The notes beneath the pieces are model-generated. The model saw only the letters and a program-made list of their open reading frames with translations. It searched no databases and was not told the DNA's origin. This document shows positions 22,797 to 34,010 of a DNA stretch of 64,000 nucleotides, piece after piece. Source of the stretch: Steromphala cineraria. Its lineage: Eukaryota; Mollusca; Gastropoda; Trochida; Trochidae. The position numbers and the translations under genes are program-made. Numbering within the stretch: position 1 is the stretch's first letter; each line of letters starts with the position of its first letter. The DNA lies in NCBI GenBank assembly GCA_916613615.1, contig OU744724.1:44804662-44868661 (forward strand), read 5' to 3'.

Positions 22797-25700
22797 ATGA
22801 GTAGCATTTATGAAGATGGCGACGTGTCCGGGACAAAGAGGTAATGTCATAACGCCTTAGTGGAATATTGAACATTTTAGAAGTTATATAAATATACAGG
22901 GGCGTAGGAACAGGGGGGGCTTAGCCCCCCCCCCACTTTTTTCATGACCTTTTTTTTAGATGGCAACTTTCCCTATCAGGAGCCATGAACGAGGCCATTG
23001 CGAATTTTCACAATTATTTACATATAATTAATGATGAAAATCCATGCATATATATTTTTTCAATATCTATTTTCCCTAAACTCACTGATTACTAAACTTA
23101 AAAACAATTTAAGAATGGTGTGTATATAAATACTCGGTCAGGAATTGTCAATATATCTTGTCTATTCAACATCATTTGAATAAACACCATATGTTGCTGG
23201 GGCAAATACGGTTTTGGTACTGTATCATGCATTGTAGCGCTACTTTCTGAACTGAATGTGAACTGAATGTGTGCGACGTCGACAAGGACCACAGAGTCAA
23301 TCTGTTTGGAAAGTTCAAGTAAATGATGTTAAATTCAGGTGCATACACTGCACAAGTTCATAATCTGTTCATTAAAGCCAGTGAATAAGTAGTTTATGGA
23401 TATGATGAAAATAAAGTGTAATGTACGGTTCACATAACAATGATCATTGCAACTGTCATAATTGTCCCACACACTCTATGTGGATGGTATGTAATAAACA
23501 GAACCATGTCCTAAGGTAAGTAATAAAATATCAGAAAGAACATGAACCTGTGTGTTATTGTGTAAGGTTGGGAATACTTATTCCTAGCAAACTACAGAAA
23601 CCCTTTTTTTTTTTTTTTTTTTTGGTTGTACAATTTACATTGAAGCCCCCCCACTTTCAAAACCGTTCCTACGGCCCTGATATAGACGGGTTGATTATCA
23701 TATTGAAATGTGTAGTTTTGTACCAAGTCCCAGCTGTGCTTTTGATATCAAACGTGGTATATAGCATACCGTAAATCCTTAGTTAGACACCTGCCTTGAA
23801 TATATAAATAGGAGATTTATCTATGAACAATATTCTTATTCTACACTGTCCTTTCCAAATAATTTTATAAGAAAAAGAACATGGATTCTTGACAGGAAAT
23901 CACAGGCACAATTATTTTAAAGGATTTCAAAGTAGATAGGAAAGTTGAAAATCTTATTTAAAATAAGTAACAAATTACACTTGCAAAATAACAGACAATG
24001 ATATTAATGTAATGTTGTATTTGAAATTATTTTAAAATTGACAGTAGAACAAAAAATGAAAAACTTTATTTTTTTTTAGAAAATTCAGATTTTAAGAATA
24101 ATAACACTCATTGTATTTGGAATTTTATATGAAAAGCCTAAATTTGGAACTTTGTTTGCAAAAATATCCTTAATATTCCAAAGATGAATTTTAGGTTGTT
24201 TTATAATAATTTTTTTAATGTAATTTTGTTGTCTTTTCTTAATCACCCATTGCAAGATCTTGAGTCTATCAGTCGAAAGAAAAATTCGGTTTTAGTTTCA
24301 AACATTGCATACTTCCCATCATTCAGCAAGTATCCTCCCATGCAAGTACCGGCGATATTTATTTAAAAACGTTCAGTAAAATAATGCGAAAATCTTGAAG
24401 AAGGATCAGTCACAAGACTAAGTGCTGTGGTGACCGGCTGATGCCAAAGTTTGCTTCATCATGACAGACATTTCCTAGTTAGTTTATCGATACGATAACG
24501 TTTGAATACATTCAGTTAGATACATTAGAATGAATTGTACGTATGATTGGGAAAGTCCCCACTTTTTACATAGGTCGGCACCTCGTCGTGGGAATGGAGG
24601 TTTACCGGAGATAGTCACGGCGAGCATACATCGTCTACGAGGCGAGCATGATCGTCTACCTTGAATATTACACACACCGTATATAGGATAATGTTAAGCT
24701 CACTCATATCAAGTGTCACTTTTCATGTGATAAACTGAACATTGACTATGTCGGTGCAGCTGTTGAGTACGTTTGAGTTAATGTCTGCATCAACCTACTT
24801 GGTGATTTAGCCCACGTGCGGGCACATTTCTTATTTATTGGCAAAGGACAGAGACAGACTATTTAGAATAGGTCATGGGCACAATAAAAAGTATGCTTAC
24901 AGAAGTTCTTAAATGGTAAAAATTGTGCTGGGAAATAAGTTAAATAAGTAGGAATAATTTAAAACAAGATGTGTTTGTGAAACACGAATGCCCCCGGATG
25001 CATATGTCAAGTATCAAAGACCTAGCTCCGACCAATCAAAAGTTATGACCAAGGTTAAAGTTTTTGTGGACAAACGGACAGACGGACAGACGGACAGGTG
25101 AAAAACAATATACTGTACCCCCGGAATCTCCGATTCGGGGGCATAAAAAGGATCATATGATAATATTTTACACAGAGTGCAAGCGGATCATACGCAGATA
25201 AAGTCAATATCAAGTAAATATGTCAACTAAAGCTGAATGCGTTTGTGAATATTCAAAAGAAAATGTTTCTCATTTTCTGTCTATATGAAAATTTATACTG
25301 ATTCAAGATATGCCATTATAAGCGGCCACCACTCAACACTGTGTTATATGTGATACCATCAAATACCATTAAATTGATATCAAAACCCCGAAACAGTCCG
25401 AAGATTTTAACAATTTTGTTTATTTCCAGAGCGTTGTAGACAATGCAGAGGAGCTGTTAGAAGGTTTCGAGACACGCAGAAAAAGGTCCCGAACTTGTTC
25501 GACTTTCACCTTGAAGTTAATGAGATCCGAGGCAAGAAGAAACAACAACAAGTAAAGAAGAATAAACTGAAAGATATTGAAATTCTTTTATCAGCACTTA
25601 TAAATAGCGACGGAGGGATAGTCATAGTGCACTTGAAGGGCTTGGCGAGGGCTGACCGTTGTTTAAGTTATTTTGATGAGTTTGTGGAAGACAGCGTCAA

Positions 25701-26532
25701 GAACTTCATCGAAGACGGGAGTTTGTACGTTGACGTTTACTCACGAGACTGGCTTAGCATACGTGAGGGGTGTGGGGAACTTTGGGATTTCGTCTGCATC
25801 AAAGTTAATAAAACAAAGGGCTTGGCAACATACGATTTCAAGACAAAAGTTTGTACAGATTTCAAAATTGAAAGACCATCTTCTCTTAATCTTCTCACAA
25901 AAATAAAAGGAAGGGAATTTCAGGAACAAGGAGAAGTTCTAACAAAGAAGTTGTCCTCCTTATCGCATGAAAGTAGGTCAGTACAATTCAAAAGATGCTT
26001 CGGGCCTGATTTCGATCTTGTGAAGAACAGCCCAAGAGATTTGGCAAAATTCATTTGGATACATTTGCGACTAAGGGAATACCTTAGTTGCATGTCCAAG
26101 GTTTCTGAAGGGGGTTCTTATTATCTTGGAATACTTGAGAATAAACGTGAGTTCAAAAATGGAAATTGTGTTTACAATAGTATAGAATCGGTTAAGGAAG
26201 GGCTCGAGATAGGTTGCAGCCAGGACTTCCTAAAACAAGAACTTGCTGAACTTGCAAAGACTCATATGACCTACCTGAATCCCTCGGAGAAGTTCCAGGA
26301 CGACCTCCCTGAGTTCTTTGAGATCAGATTCCATAGCCTCGACAACGGAAGGGTTGTGGTTGAAGTTGTTATATCTCATGTTGAAGGAATCGTCTTCTAT
26401 GATAAACACGGACCAGAATCCTACAGGATAAACTCAGAAGGAGACATTGAACGGATACCCCGAGACGAATGGTTGAACAGGATACAACATATATCAGACG
26501 ATACGGGGGAAGCTAGAGCAGCGGAGGATTAA
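22797..26532 (+). CDS. Schlafen-like (SLFN core, AlbA_2 fold) protein, 2-exon model
   Basis: The large exon runs to the TAA at 26530-26532 and has no in-frame ATG near its 5' end. A 44-nt exon (22797-22840, MSSIYEDGDVSGTK, good donor) fits in phase with acceptors at 25439 or 25448, giving about 375-378 aa; the stronger-looking acceptor at 25429 is out of phase. Residues below count from the codon at 25495. Lobe 1 has ILLSALINSDGGIVIV (30-45) and a LYVDVYSRDWLS strand. Lobe 2 has ESRSVQFKR (159-167), EGGSYYLGILENK, and FEIRFHSL...VVVEVVISHVEGIVF, PESYRIN, PRDEWLNRI. This order is that of the Schlafen core, known in vertebrates as a tRNA/rRNA endonuclease with antiviral roles. The usual VEFK glutamate is Gln164 here, so nuclease activity is doubtful. 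There is no helicase domain. Confidence 0.8.
22897..23679. mobile_element. Non-autonomous DNA transposon with CAGGG..CGTAGGAAC TIRs (SLFN-gene intron 1)
   Basis: The left end CAGGGGCGTAGGAACAGG and right end CCGTTCCTACGGCCCTG are inverted, with two differences in 17. Flanks share ATATA (22892-22896, 23680-23684), a weak duplication because it is low complexity. Both ends carry C-runs next to the TIR (AGCCCCCCCCCCAC near 22923, AGCCCCCCCCACTTTC near 23645), plus a 16-20-nt T run at about 23606. No transposase frame in 783 bp. Confidence 0.68.
24964..25147 (+). repeat. Short dispersed repeat with GACGGACA units and hairpin end
   Basis: The head ATGTGTTTGTGAAACACGAA folds on itself and is followed by GCCCCCGG. 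Three to four ACGGACAG units lie at 25074-25098. The end is CCCCGGAATCTCCGATTCGGGG, followed by GCATAAAA. Small-unit tandem core plus GC hairpin end resembles the larger pearl-like elements. It lies in the SLFN-gene intron. Confidence 0.6.
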
Positions 26533-26905
26533 TGTCATGAGGACTCAAGGGACATAATGTAGTGAGAACTCGATTCAGGGATTCAAATTGCCTATTCATT
26601 CTGGTGTTGAAACACAAGTGGTGAAAGAAATAGATGTCCATGTGTTTCTAAAACGGATCACTGCATCACTGTCTTGGAACCCAAGAACTGCAGGTGGTGG
26701 CCCATGCTCTACCACTTTGAAATTCATCAATGCCCGTCTGGTCTCATTTTATTGAAACAATACATATTGACAGAAGGCAATTGACTTTTTAGAGGAACAT
26801 AGAACGGTTGTCCTTGAAATATATTGTGCAGTGAAGTATACCAGAAAGTCACATTTCTGGATATCGACTTCATAGGTGGGATAATTAAGCTTGTCTTTTT
26901 CCAAA

Positions 26906-29900
26906 ATGGCGACTCTATCAGGCGATGACGAAGCAAGCGCCGCTGAAGACAGCGCAGAAGAGCGCCACCTCAAGTTTAAGTGTGCGTACAAACAGAAACT
27001 ATCAAGCTCCACCTGTGACACGGACAGTGCAGCTCAAAGCGACAGATCAGACTCAAATGCCAATCCACAGAGTCCTAAAGTCAAAGGTAAACGTTTTCAT
27101 ACCCCCGACCAACGGTCGAGGAAAACTATAAATGTATTCATTTGATTCATTTCAAATTTTGCACATATCTTCTTACATAGTAGGAGGGGCGCAGTGCCAA
27201 TTTACAGGCCTTTTCGTTTATTTTTGAATTTTTCACGAAATTTGTTGTTGTACTAATATTTTTTTTATCAGAATTTGTCCGACCCATTGGAGAAAAACTA
27301 TCCATCCAATTGTTTTAACAGTTTGCACATGTCTGCTCTCAACTATGAGGTGTGCAGTGCCAATTTCTTTTACAAATTTCCATGTTTTGTACTTAGCCGT
27401 TTTCCAATATCAGGATTTGTCCAACCAATTGCCGGAAAACTATTCCTCTGATTTATTTTAAACTTTGCACATGTCTTTTTTACATAATATGAGGGATGCA
27501 GTGCCATATTACAACCAATTTCGTTGATTTAATATTTTTTATAAATGTTTATGTTTTTTTACTCTGTAATTTTCTAAGAACAGAATGTTTTTAAATTATG
27601 TGTAATAGATGTCTATCTGGATAATGAGATGACTTATTTTTTAAAGTAAGCAGTAATTTAGTTTGTCAGGGTCAGGGGATTTAGTGAGCTTTGCTCACTT
27701 TTTTACTTGTGTTTTAAATTGATCTAAACGAAGGTAATGAAATTATTTGGAAGATGTTTTGTTCCAAATAATCCTAAGAATTATCAATATCCTTTTTCAT
27801 ATACTTACTCAGGATAAATATGACCAAACCCGAAAGATTAGATTGTGATTGGTGTAGGTCATATAATATTACAATGAAACATCACATGATATATTGGAAA
27901 TACCTTGGTAAGATCAATAAAGTGTATCTTCTCATACAGGAATCATATGTCGCATTACACCCATTGGGAGATTGAATCTTTTGTTGAAGATAAAGTTAGC
28001 ATGTATGCCATAATCCTTACACGCAAAGGTTGTTATCTCGGTAGGTTATGGGATCTTAATCCGAGTTTCCTTGTGAATATAAGAAATATTCTTTTATTTT
28101 ACCTAATTTTAATAATAATAATCATTGTCATATCCCCGCAGATTGCACTGGAAGCATGATTATTGGATCTATACTCTAATGTATATAAACCTCTATATTC
28201 ATAATAGACAGATAGATAAACCGGAAACAAAAGTTTAGAAATGGTTTCTATCAATTTTCCCATGCAATCATTTCCATTTTGTTCTGCTTTTTATAACTTC
28301 ATGTTTGAAGATGTGATTTTCGCAATCTAGTTAAAACTAGCTGTAATGTTTATTTCCAATAAGTCATACATTAAATCGTTGATGTTTATGCTCATTATGT
28401 GTAAAATGCAATATAAATCCTAACGACGCCCGATTCAAAGAGATCAGCCAGTTCTCTTTCCATTGGTTGATTTCCGCGCATGCGCGACACGGACCAGGTG
28501 GGTTAGTAGCTAGATGTAACGTAAGGACTTAGGGGACGATAACGTTACAGCTAGTTTTAACTAGATTGCGTCGCAATAAATGTTAGCGCGTTCTTTCATA
28601 TTTACGAATTTCAGTCGAGGAAAAGGATTCCGATGTTTATTCTGAATTAAGACGCATCAGACATGAACTTGAAACCCAGAGACAGATAAATGGCGACATG
28701 AAAGGTAAATATCTATACATTGCAACATTGAGTGTTTATTTAAACTCATCTCATCTAAGCTCATCGGCAAAATAAAGTTAGCACAAATTGAAATGGCTTA
28801 TTCAATAAAGAAAAATGCTTGACTTTTGAAATAAGTAGATCTAGAATACCAAGCCATCTCCAAAACAACTGAAATGTAACTTGATAATGGAACTGAAAGT
28901 CTTATTTAACTTAACCAGTATTACGCTTCAGGCATTTGAAGTGAGTAGGAGTCAACAGACACCCCTTATGATATTAATAATTTAAATTTTTTAAGTTTGT
29001 AAATAATTTACAAAAAAAACCATATATTCTCACGAAGAATGTGAGCACCATTACCTGAGCGAAGTTAGAAGGAAATTTATGACGTCATTATATATGGCTC
29101 TTTCAGTATTCCCATGGCTGATGTTTGACCATTAAGAACACGGAGAGGTCTGATTTCTCTTGTCAATGGTCTCTATGTTCTTATATAATCCAAAACAGGC
29201 CTATAGCATTTTGACGTCTTTGACGTCACTTTAAGATAAGCGAACATCATTCTTATACGATAAAATTACTTTTGTTTTGGCTGATTTTTTCTTGTCCAAT
29301 ATCTTCACATCCAGTCTGTATAATGAAACATAAATGTCAATAGAAATTAAGGAGCTATGGCGGTTCCTTAAAACATAAAAAACATAATGTTTTGGATTAG
29401 TCGCTTTTTATTATCTACTGTCAATAGTTAGTCGTGAATTTCGTTCAAACTAAACAAAGCTTAAACATAAATTATGAAGTTTAAATTACAAAAATATAAA
29501 CTATATTTATCAAAACTAACAGTATTCATTGTCTATGAGTATTCGATGTTGTTATGATGATCTTATATGTATTCCAGGTATGATGAAAGACGTTCTGGAG
29601 GAATGTAAGAAGTTATCAACTCTTTACACCGATATGAAATTTGAAATGCTTTCTTTAAAAGGTAAATATTATGTCATGAATATATAATTATTTGGGGGAA
29701 AAGGGTGGTAAAATTCATCATAGCGTGACGTGAGTTAATAGCTCGTTTTAGCTCTTTATGCAGGCATGGTAGGTAAAAAGCATTTATCATACAATAGTTT
29801 ATCTGATGAGAATTAGAGACATGCTGCAAGTTGCATTCTAGAGATGTTAATATGTCCAGAAAACACGTTTATATATTAGGGGGCGCGCTTTGCCCTGGTC

Positions 29901-30752
29901 TCCCCTAGTTTGAATAAAAATATTGGTGTCTTGTTAATGTTTTGTTAAAATATTTTGTATAAAGTAGACAGGGGTAAGAAATAAAATTTACACTATCATG
30001 ATCCCAACCATGTTTAAAAGTTTATTAACATGAAATTTCATTTTTTTAAACAAAACATGAAAACACTTAAAAGTACTCTTTGAACGATGATTTAACTCTC
30101 GTTCTTATCAGTTTGAGAATACGACATCAAAAACTCAAATTATTTGTAATTGAAAATCTACCTTATGATAAATTCAACTAAAGTGTGCACTTTCTTTTGC
30201 CTGTCAGTTTAATTCCAATATGTTAATATTTCACTTCAGGTGAAGGGAGAGTTCCCTCTGCTAAATATGTGAAAAATAGGGCCTTGATGCGAAACAGGAG
30301 AGTAAGTATGTTGATTGGTTCTAAGTTCGTGACCGTTCCGGAGACTTGCAAATGTAAACGAAATATATTTGTTTAGAAATTGGTTCAATGCTTTTATGAA
30401 TTTTTATGACTAATTTCATTTACTAATATATCTTTATAGTTTTTAAACCTAATGCATGTTAAGTATGTTATGTTATAAACTCTCGTGTTAAGTATCGTTT
30501 AACTTAATCGTTTCTTATGGAGATATGATAATTATAATAAGATACAGTATTATACTTAAATCATTCAAGCATAAAACAAGAACAAATGTGATCGGGAACC
30601 AGTAAAAAGATATATGTCTTCCCAGTGAGGGTCGCGAGGGTTATAAAGTTTAATGACCCATTCTCTTCTATCTTCAGCAAACTTCTCCTTCTTCGTTGAC
30701 GTCTTTCTCAGTATCAGGCTCTACCACCGAAAAGGCACAGGACGAGTTATAG
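26906..30752 (+). CDS. Unrecognised small coiled-coil protein, 5 exons
   Basis: Exons 26906-27086, 28615-28704, 29578-29661, 30240-30301 and 30678-30752 join in phase with GT-AG borders (492 nt, 163 aa). The start is AAAATGGCG. Residues 1-60 are acidic and Ser-rich (SGDDEASAAEDSAEE, DSAAQSDRSDSNAN). Exons 2 and 3 encode a charged helix likely to form a coiled coil (SELRRIRHELETQRQINGD, DVLEECKKLSTLYTDMKFEM). Then comes a basic segment (AKYVKNRALMRNRR) and a Ser/Thr tail ending KAQDEL. There is no signal peptide, membrane segment or known domain. The gene starts 373 bp after the SLFN-gene stop on the same strand, but nothing else links them. I do not recognise the family. Confidence 0.72.
27135..27715 (+). 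repeat. Degenerate ~145-bp tandem repeat with GTGAGC hairpin end (intron 1 of coiled-coil gene)
   Basis: Three diverged units share (G/T)GCAGTGCCAATTT (near 27191, 27352, 27496) and AGAATTTGTCCGACCCATTG-like blocks. The segment closes with GTGAGCTTTGCTCAC (about 27684-27698), a hairpin like the GTGAGCCGCGCTCAC end of the element at 31583-32703. Probably an old pearl-like relative. Confidence 0.6.
28459..28486. promoter_or_regulatory. NRF1-type palindrome with inverted CCAAT (possible internal promoter)
   Basis: GCGCATGCGC (28476-28485) is a perfect NRF1-type palindrome. An inverted CCAAT (CATTGGTTGA, 28461-28470) lies 6 bp upstream. It sits 130 bp before exon 2 of the coiled-coil gene. It may mark an alternative promoter; this is inference. 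Confidence 0.4.
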
Positions 30753-30971
30753 CAGATGACATTCTAGACACATTACAACTTGTTACAACACAATGTACAG
30801 CGAAAAAGTGATAAACTTTTTGTGCAATGAAACTAGACTATGTGCACATGTGCATCAACCATATGGATAATGATTGTTAAAACAACAGGTTTGCCTAATA
30901 TAAAACCCTGATGATCTGAATATTTACGTTGTTGTTGACGAAGGTTATATGACATTATCTACTACTATATA

Positions 30972-31318
30972 CAGTGTTTGAAATAAGCGTAGGCCCGTAG
31001 GCCCGACACCGACAGTTATTCACAAGGGCCCACACTTTTCAATATCTGCAGGTCCTTACAGCCTCACAGTTTTTTTTAAATGATACTGTTCCTTTCTAAC
31101 AATACTTGCTGTAAGACCTATTTCGCTGCCAAACCCTCATAACTATCACTCTTAACTGATAACAGTGTTGTGTATTTATAACATACCGATTTCAAGAATA
31201 TTATTATTTTAGAATAAGTCAAATCAGTACTGATAATGAATGCCGACAGTTTCGGAGTTTGGCCCTATCTGCGAGACCAGCGAGACAAGCAGTTTTTGGA
31301 TGCTTATTTCAAACACTG
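30972..31318. mobile_element. hAT-type MITE
   Basis: TIRs CAGTGTTTGAAATAAGC (30972-30988) and its exact reverse complement (31302-31318) have the CAGTG start of hAT elements. Flanking octamers ACTATATA and ACAATATA match at 7 of 8 positions, as expected for an 8-bp duplication. 347 bp, no transposase frame. Confidence 0.9.
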
Positions 31319-31582
31319 ACAATATACCACTCATTTTCAATGGAACAACTGTATAAAGATCATACATCAAGCCACGCAAGATAGTCTTTGCTTCCCGGGT
31401 CAAAAGCACAGGGTAACGTCACATGTCACAATGGATATCATGGTAAAATGTATAACGTATTAAAAAATATGTATTCCTCTGTTAAAGCAACAGTTAAAGT
31501 TGGTGCCCATACGACAACTTTTTAAAACATCAGCCGGAGTTAAGCAAGGTTGCATTTTAAGCCCTGTCTTATTCATATTTTT

Positions 31583-32703
31583 ATAGCGCTCCGCGTGTCC
31601 GTCCGTCCGTGCGTGCGTCCGTCCGTCCGTCCGAAATCGTTTCCGGAGCATTACTCAAAAACTATACCACTTAGAAACTTCAAATTTGGTATGGAAGTAG
31701 CCTATATGATGCTGTGGTGCCTTTGAGGGGTTTCAGCTCAATGGTCCAAATAATTTTTGAAATTTTGACCAAAAACGGTCCGATTTTTGGACTTTGTCTC
31801 GTTTCCGGAGCATTACTCAAAAACTATACCACTTAGAAACTTCAAATTTGGTATGGAAGTAGCCTATATGATGCTGTGGTGCCTTTTAGGGGTTTCAGCT
31901 CAATGGTCCCAATAATATTTGAAATTTTGACCAAAAACGGTCCGATTTTTGGACTTTGTCTCGTTTCCGGAGCATAACTGAAAAACTATACCACTTAGAA
32001 ACTTCAAATTTGGTATGGAACTAGCCTATATGGTGCTGTGGTGCCTTTTAGGAGTTTCAGCTCAATGGTCCAAATAAGTTTTGAAATTTTTACCAAAAAC
32101 GGTCCGATTTTTGGACTTTGTCTTGTTTCCGGAGCATTACTAAAAAAATATACCACTTAGAAACTACAAATTTTGTATGGAAGTAGCCTATATGGTGCTG
32201 TTGTGCCTCTTAGGGGTTTCAGCTCAATGTTCTGAATAATTTTTGAAATTTTGACCAAAAACGGTCCAATTTTTGGACTTTGTGTTGTTTCCGGAGCATA
32301 TGTAAATACCAAATGACTTGCACACTTCAAATTTGGTATGGAAGTATACAGTCGAACCTCGGATACCCGGACTCCGTATATCCGTAAATCTCACCTTACG
32401 GACAAAGATTTTTCAAACAATGTGTCTATATTTCTTAAGAAAAATGACCCAGTTAACCAGACATTTTGCTATCCGGACGATTTTCACCTGTAACCAAAAC
32501 AAGGTTCGACTGTATAGTGCTGTTGTAATTCCAGGGTTCCCAGAATTTTATTCAAAAATTAAATAGCCGGGGATGTTTTGAAGTGAAATAGTTTTAAGGG
32601 TTGCAAGATCATTGTGTTCAAAGTCATAATCATTTCAAATTAATGTTACGTGAAGGCGGTCAAACTACAGGCGGGGGTATGTGAGCCGCGCTCACTTTTG
32701 CCT
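31583..32703 (+). mobile_element. Pearl-like tandem-core element ('CGGAGC' family) inserted in the LINE
   Basis: The head AGCGCTCCGCGTGTCCGTCC is followed by about five monomers of about 165 bp, each starting near CGTTTCCGGAGCAT (about 31639, 31801, 31964, 32127, 32288) and containing CAAATTTGGTATGGAAGTAG and ACGGTCCGATTTTTGGAC. The end is GTGAGCCGCGCTCACTTTTG. It interrupts the RT frame in a T-rich target (ATTTTT / TTTAT). No coding capacity. Confidence 0.85.
32349..32512. mobile_element. pogo/Tigger-like MITE nested in the pearl-like element
   Basis: The left end CAGTCGAACCTCGG and right end AGGTTCGACTG form inverted repeats, flanked by TA on both sides (32347-32348, 32513-32514). TA targets and a CAGT..AACCTCG end fit the pogo/Tigger branch of Tc1/mariner. 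It splits a monomer within GGTATGGAAGTA. Confidence 0.9.
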
Positions 32704-34010
32704 TGTTTATCAATAACTTGTACATGAAATGTATAAAGCCTGTAACTACGGTATATTCGTTAATCAGAGTATTGCCGATTTAATGCTTTTATTATTTGCA
32801 GATGACGTTGTCCTATTTTCTTTTTCCGTTGTTGGTTTACAGCGGCAATTATATGTATTATATGAGTATTGTTTGAAATGGGGATTAAGTGTGAACACAA
32901 ACAAGTCTAAGATAATTGTATTCAGAAATGGAGGAATCCTATCTAAACATGAAGAATGGATTTATAATGATCAACATCTTGAAACTGTTACTTATTATAA
33001 ATACCTTGGTATTGTATTTTCTTCCAGATTAATATGGACAAAAGCCTGTGACACCTTTGCTTAATAATAATAGACATATTGATTTCCATACTGCTTGTAA
33101 AATATTTGATTCCAAAATAATTCCTATTCTAACATATGGTTAAGAAATATGGGGCGTAAAGTATCACGAAGTTATAGAAAAGGTACAAACTAGCTTCTTT
33201 AAAAGATTTCTAGGTGTTGGTAAATATGCTTCAAATAAGGCTATTCTTGGGGAAACGGGACGATATTGTTTATTCATAAAAACACAGATTAAAGATTTAA
33301 AATATTGGATAAAAATGCTCAGAATAGATTCTTCACGTGTGCCAATACATTTATATGAAATGCTTAAGCTACATGATGAGAATGGTAAAATAAATTGGGT
33401 TTCTCACGTTCGTGAAATGTTGTTTTCAAGTGGTTTTAGTTATGTATGGATAATGCAAGATGTTGGTGATGCCAGTATGTTTACATGTATATCTGTATTT
33501 AAAAGACGTTTAATTGATATGTTTATGCAATCTTGGAAACAAAATATAGAATCCTCAACACATTATTGTAGCATAAAGAATGTATTTCAATGCGAATCAT
33601 AACAGACAACTGATCAGATCAATGTGTAAATTCCGCATTTCTCTTCACGATTTTAGAGTGAATCATCAACGTAAGAAGAATGTCAATGTGTCTGACATTG
33701 ACTCTATCTGTTTGCATTGTGACCATAATGCTGTATAAAATGAGTACCATGTTTTCTTTATATGTAATAGATACTCTTTGCTTCGTAATGAATATTTTAT
33801 GTCCATTAACAAATACTGTAAAGCTAGGTTAACAATGCAACAAATACTTAACACACATGATGTAAATATACTTCGAATAACATCTATTTATCTTTCTAAG
33901 ATAATCAGCTTAAGATCTTCTTAGTAAAAGTTTGGTCATGTGACAAATGTATTTATTTTCTCATACAATTGTACCATGGGCCATGTGGCCTTAAATACTG
34001 AAATAAACAT

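Larger units (their letters stand above)
31425..34010 (+). pseudogene. Non-LTR retrotransposon (RT to 3' end), split by a pearl-like insertion
   Basis: The first part (31425-31582) reaches the RT motif SAGVKQGCILSPVLFIF. After the insertion at 31583-32703 the frame resumes with LMLLLFADDVVLF (32780-32818; FADD catalytic box), KWGLSVNTNKSKIIVF, YYKYLGIVFSS, and, after stops and shifts, EIWGVKYHEVIEKV, DLKYWIKMLRID and a CLHCDHN...NEYHVFFICNRY tail. The 3'UTR runs to about 34010 with GGCCATGTGGCCTTAAATAC and AATAAA. Related to the elements at 1-1428 and 18640-19482, but a distinct subfamily. Not coding today. Confidence 0.87.

Noticed and set aside
32729..33602. Two open frames that could be taken as genes
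   Set aside because: They are parts of one decayed LINE reverse transcriptase interrupted by stops.
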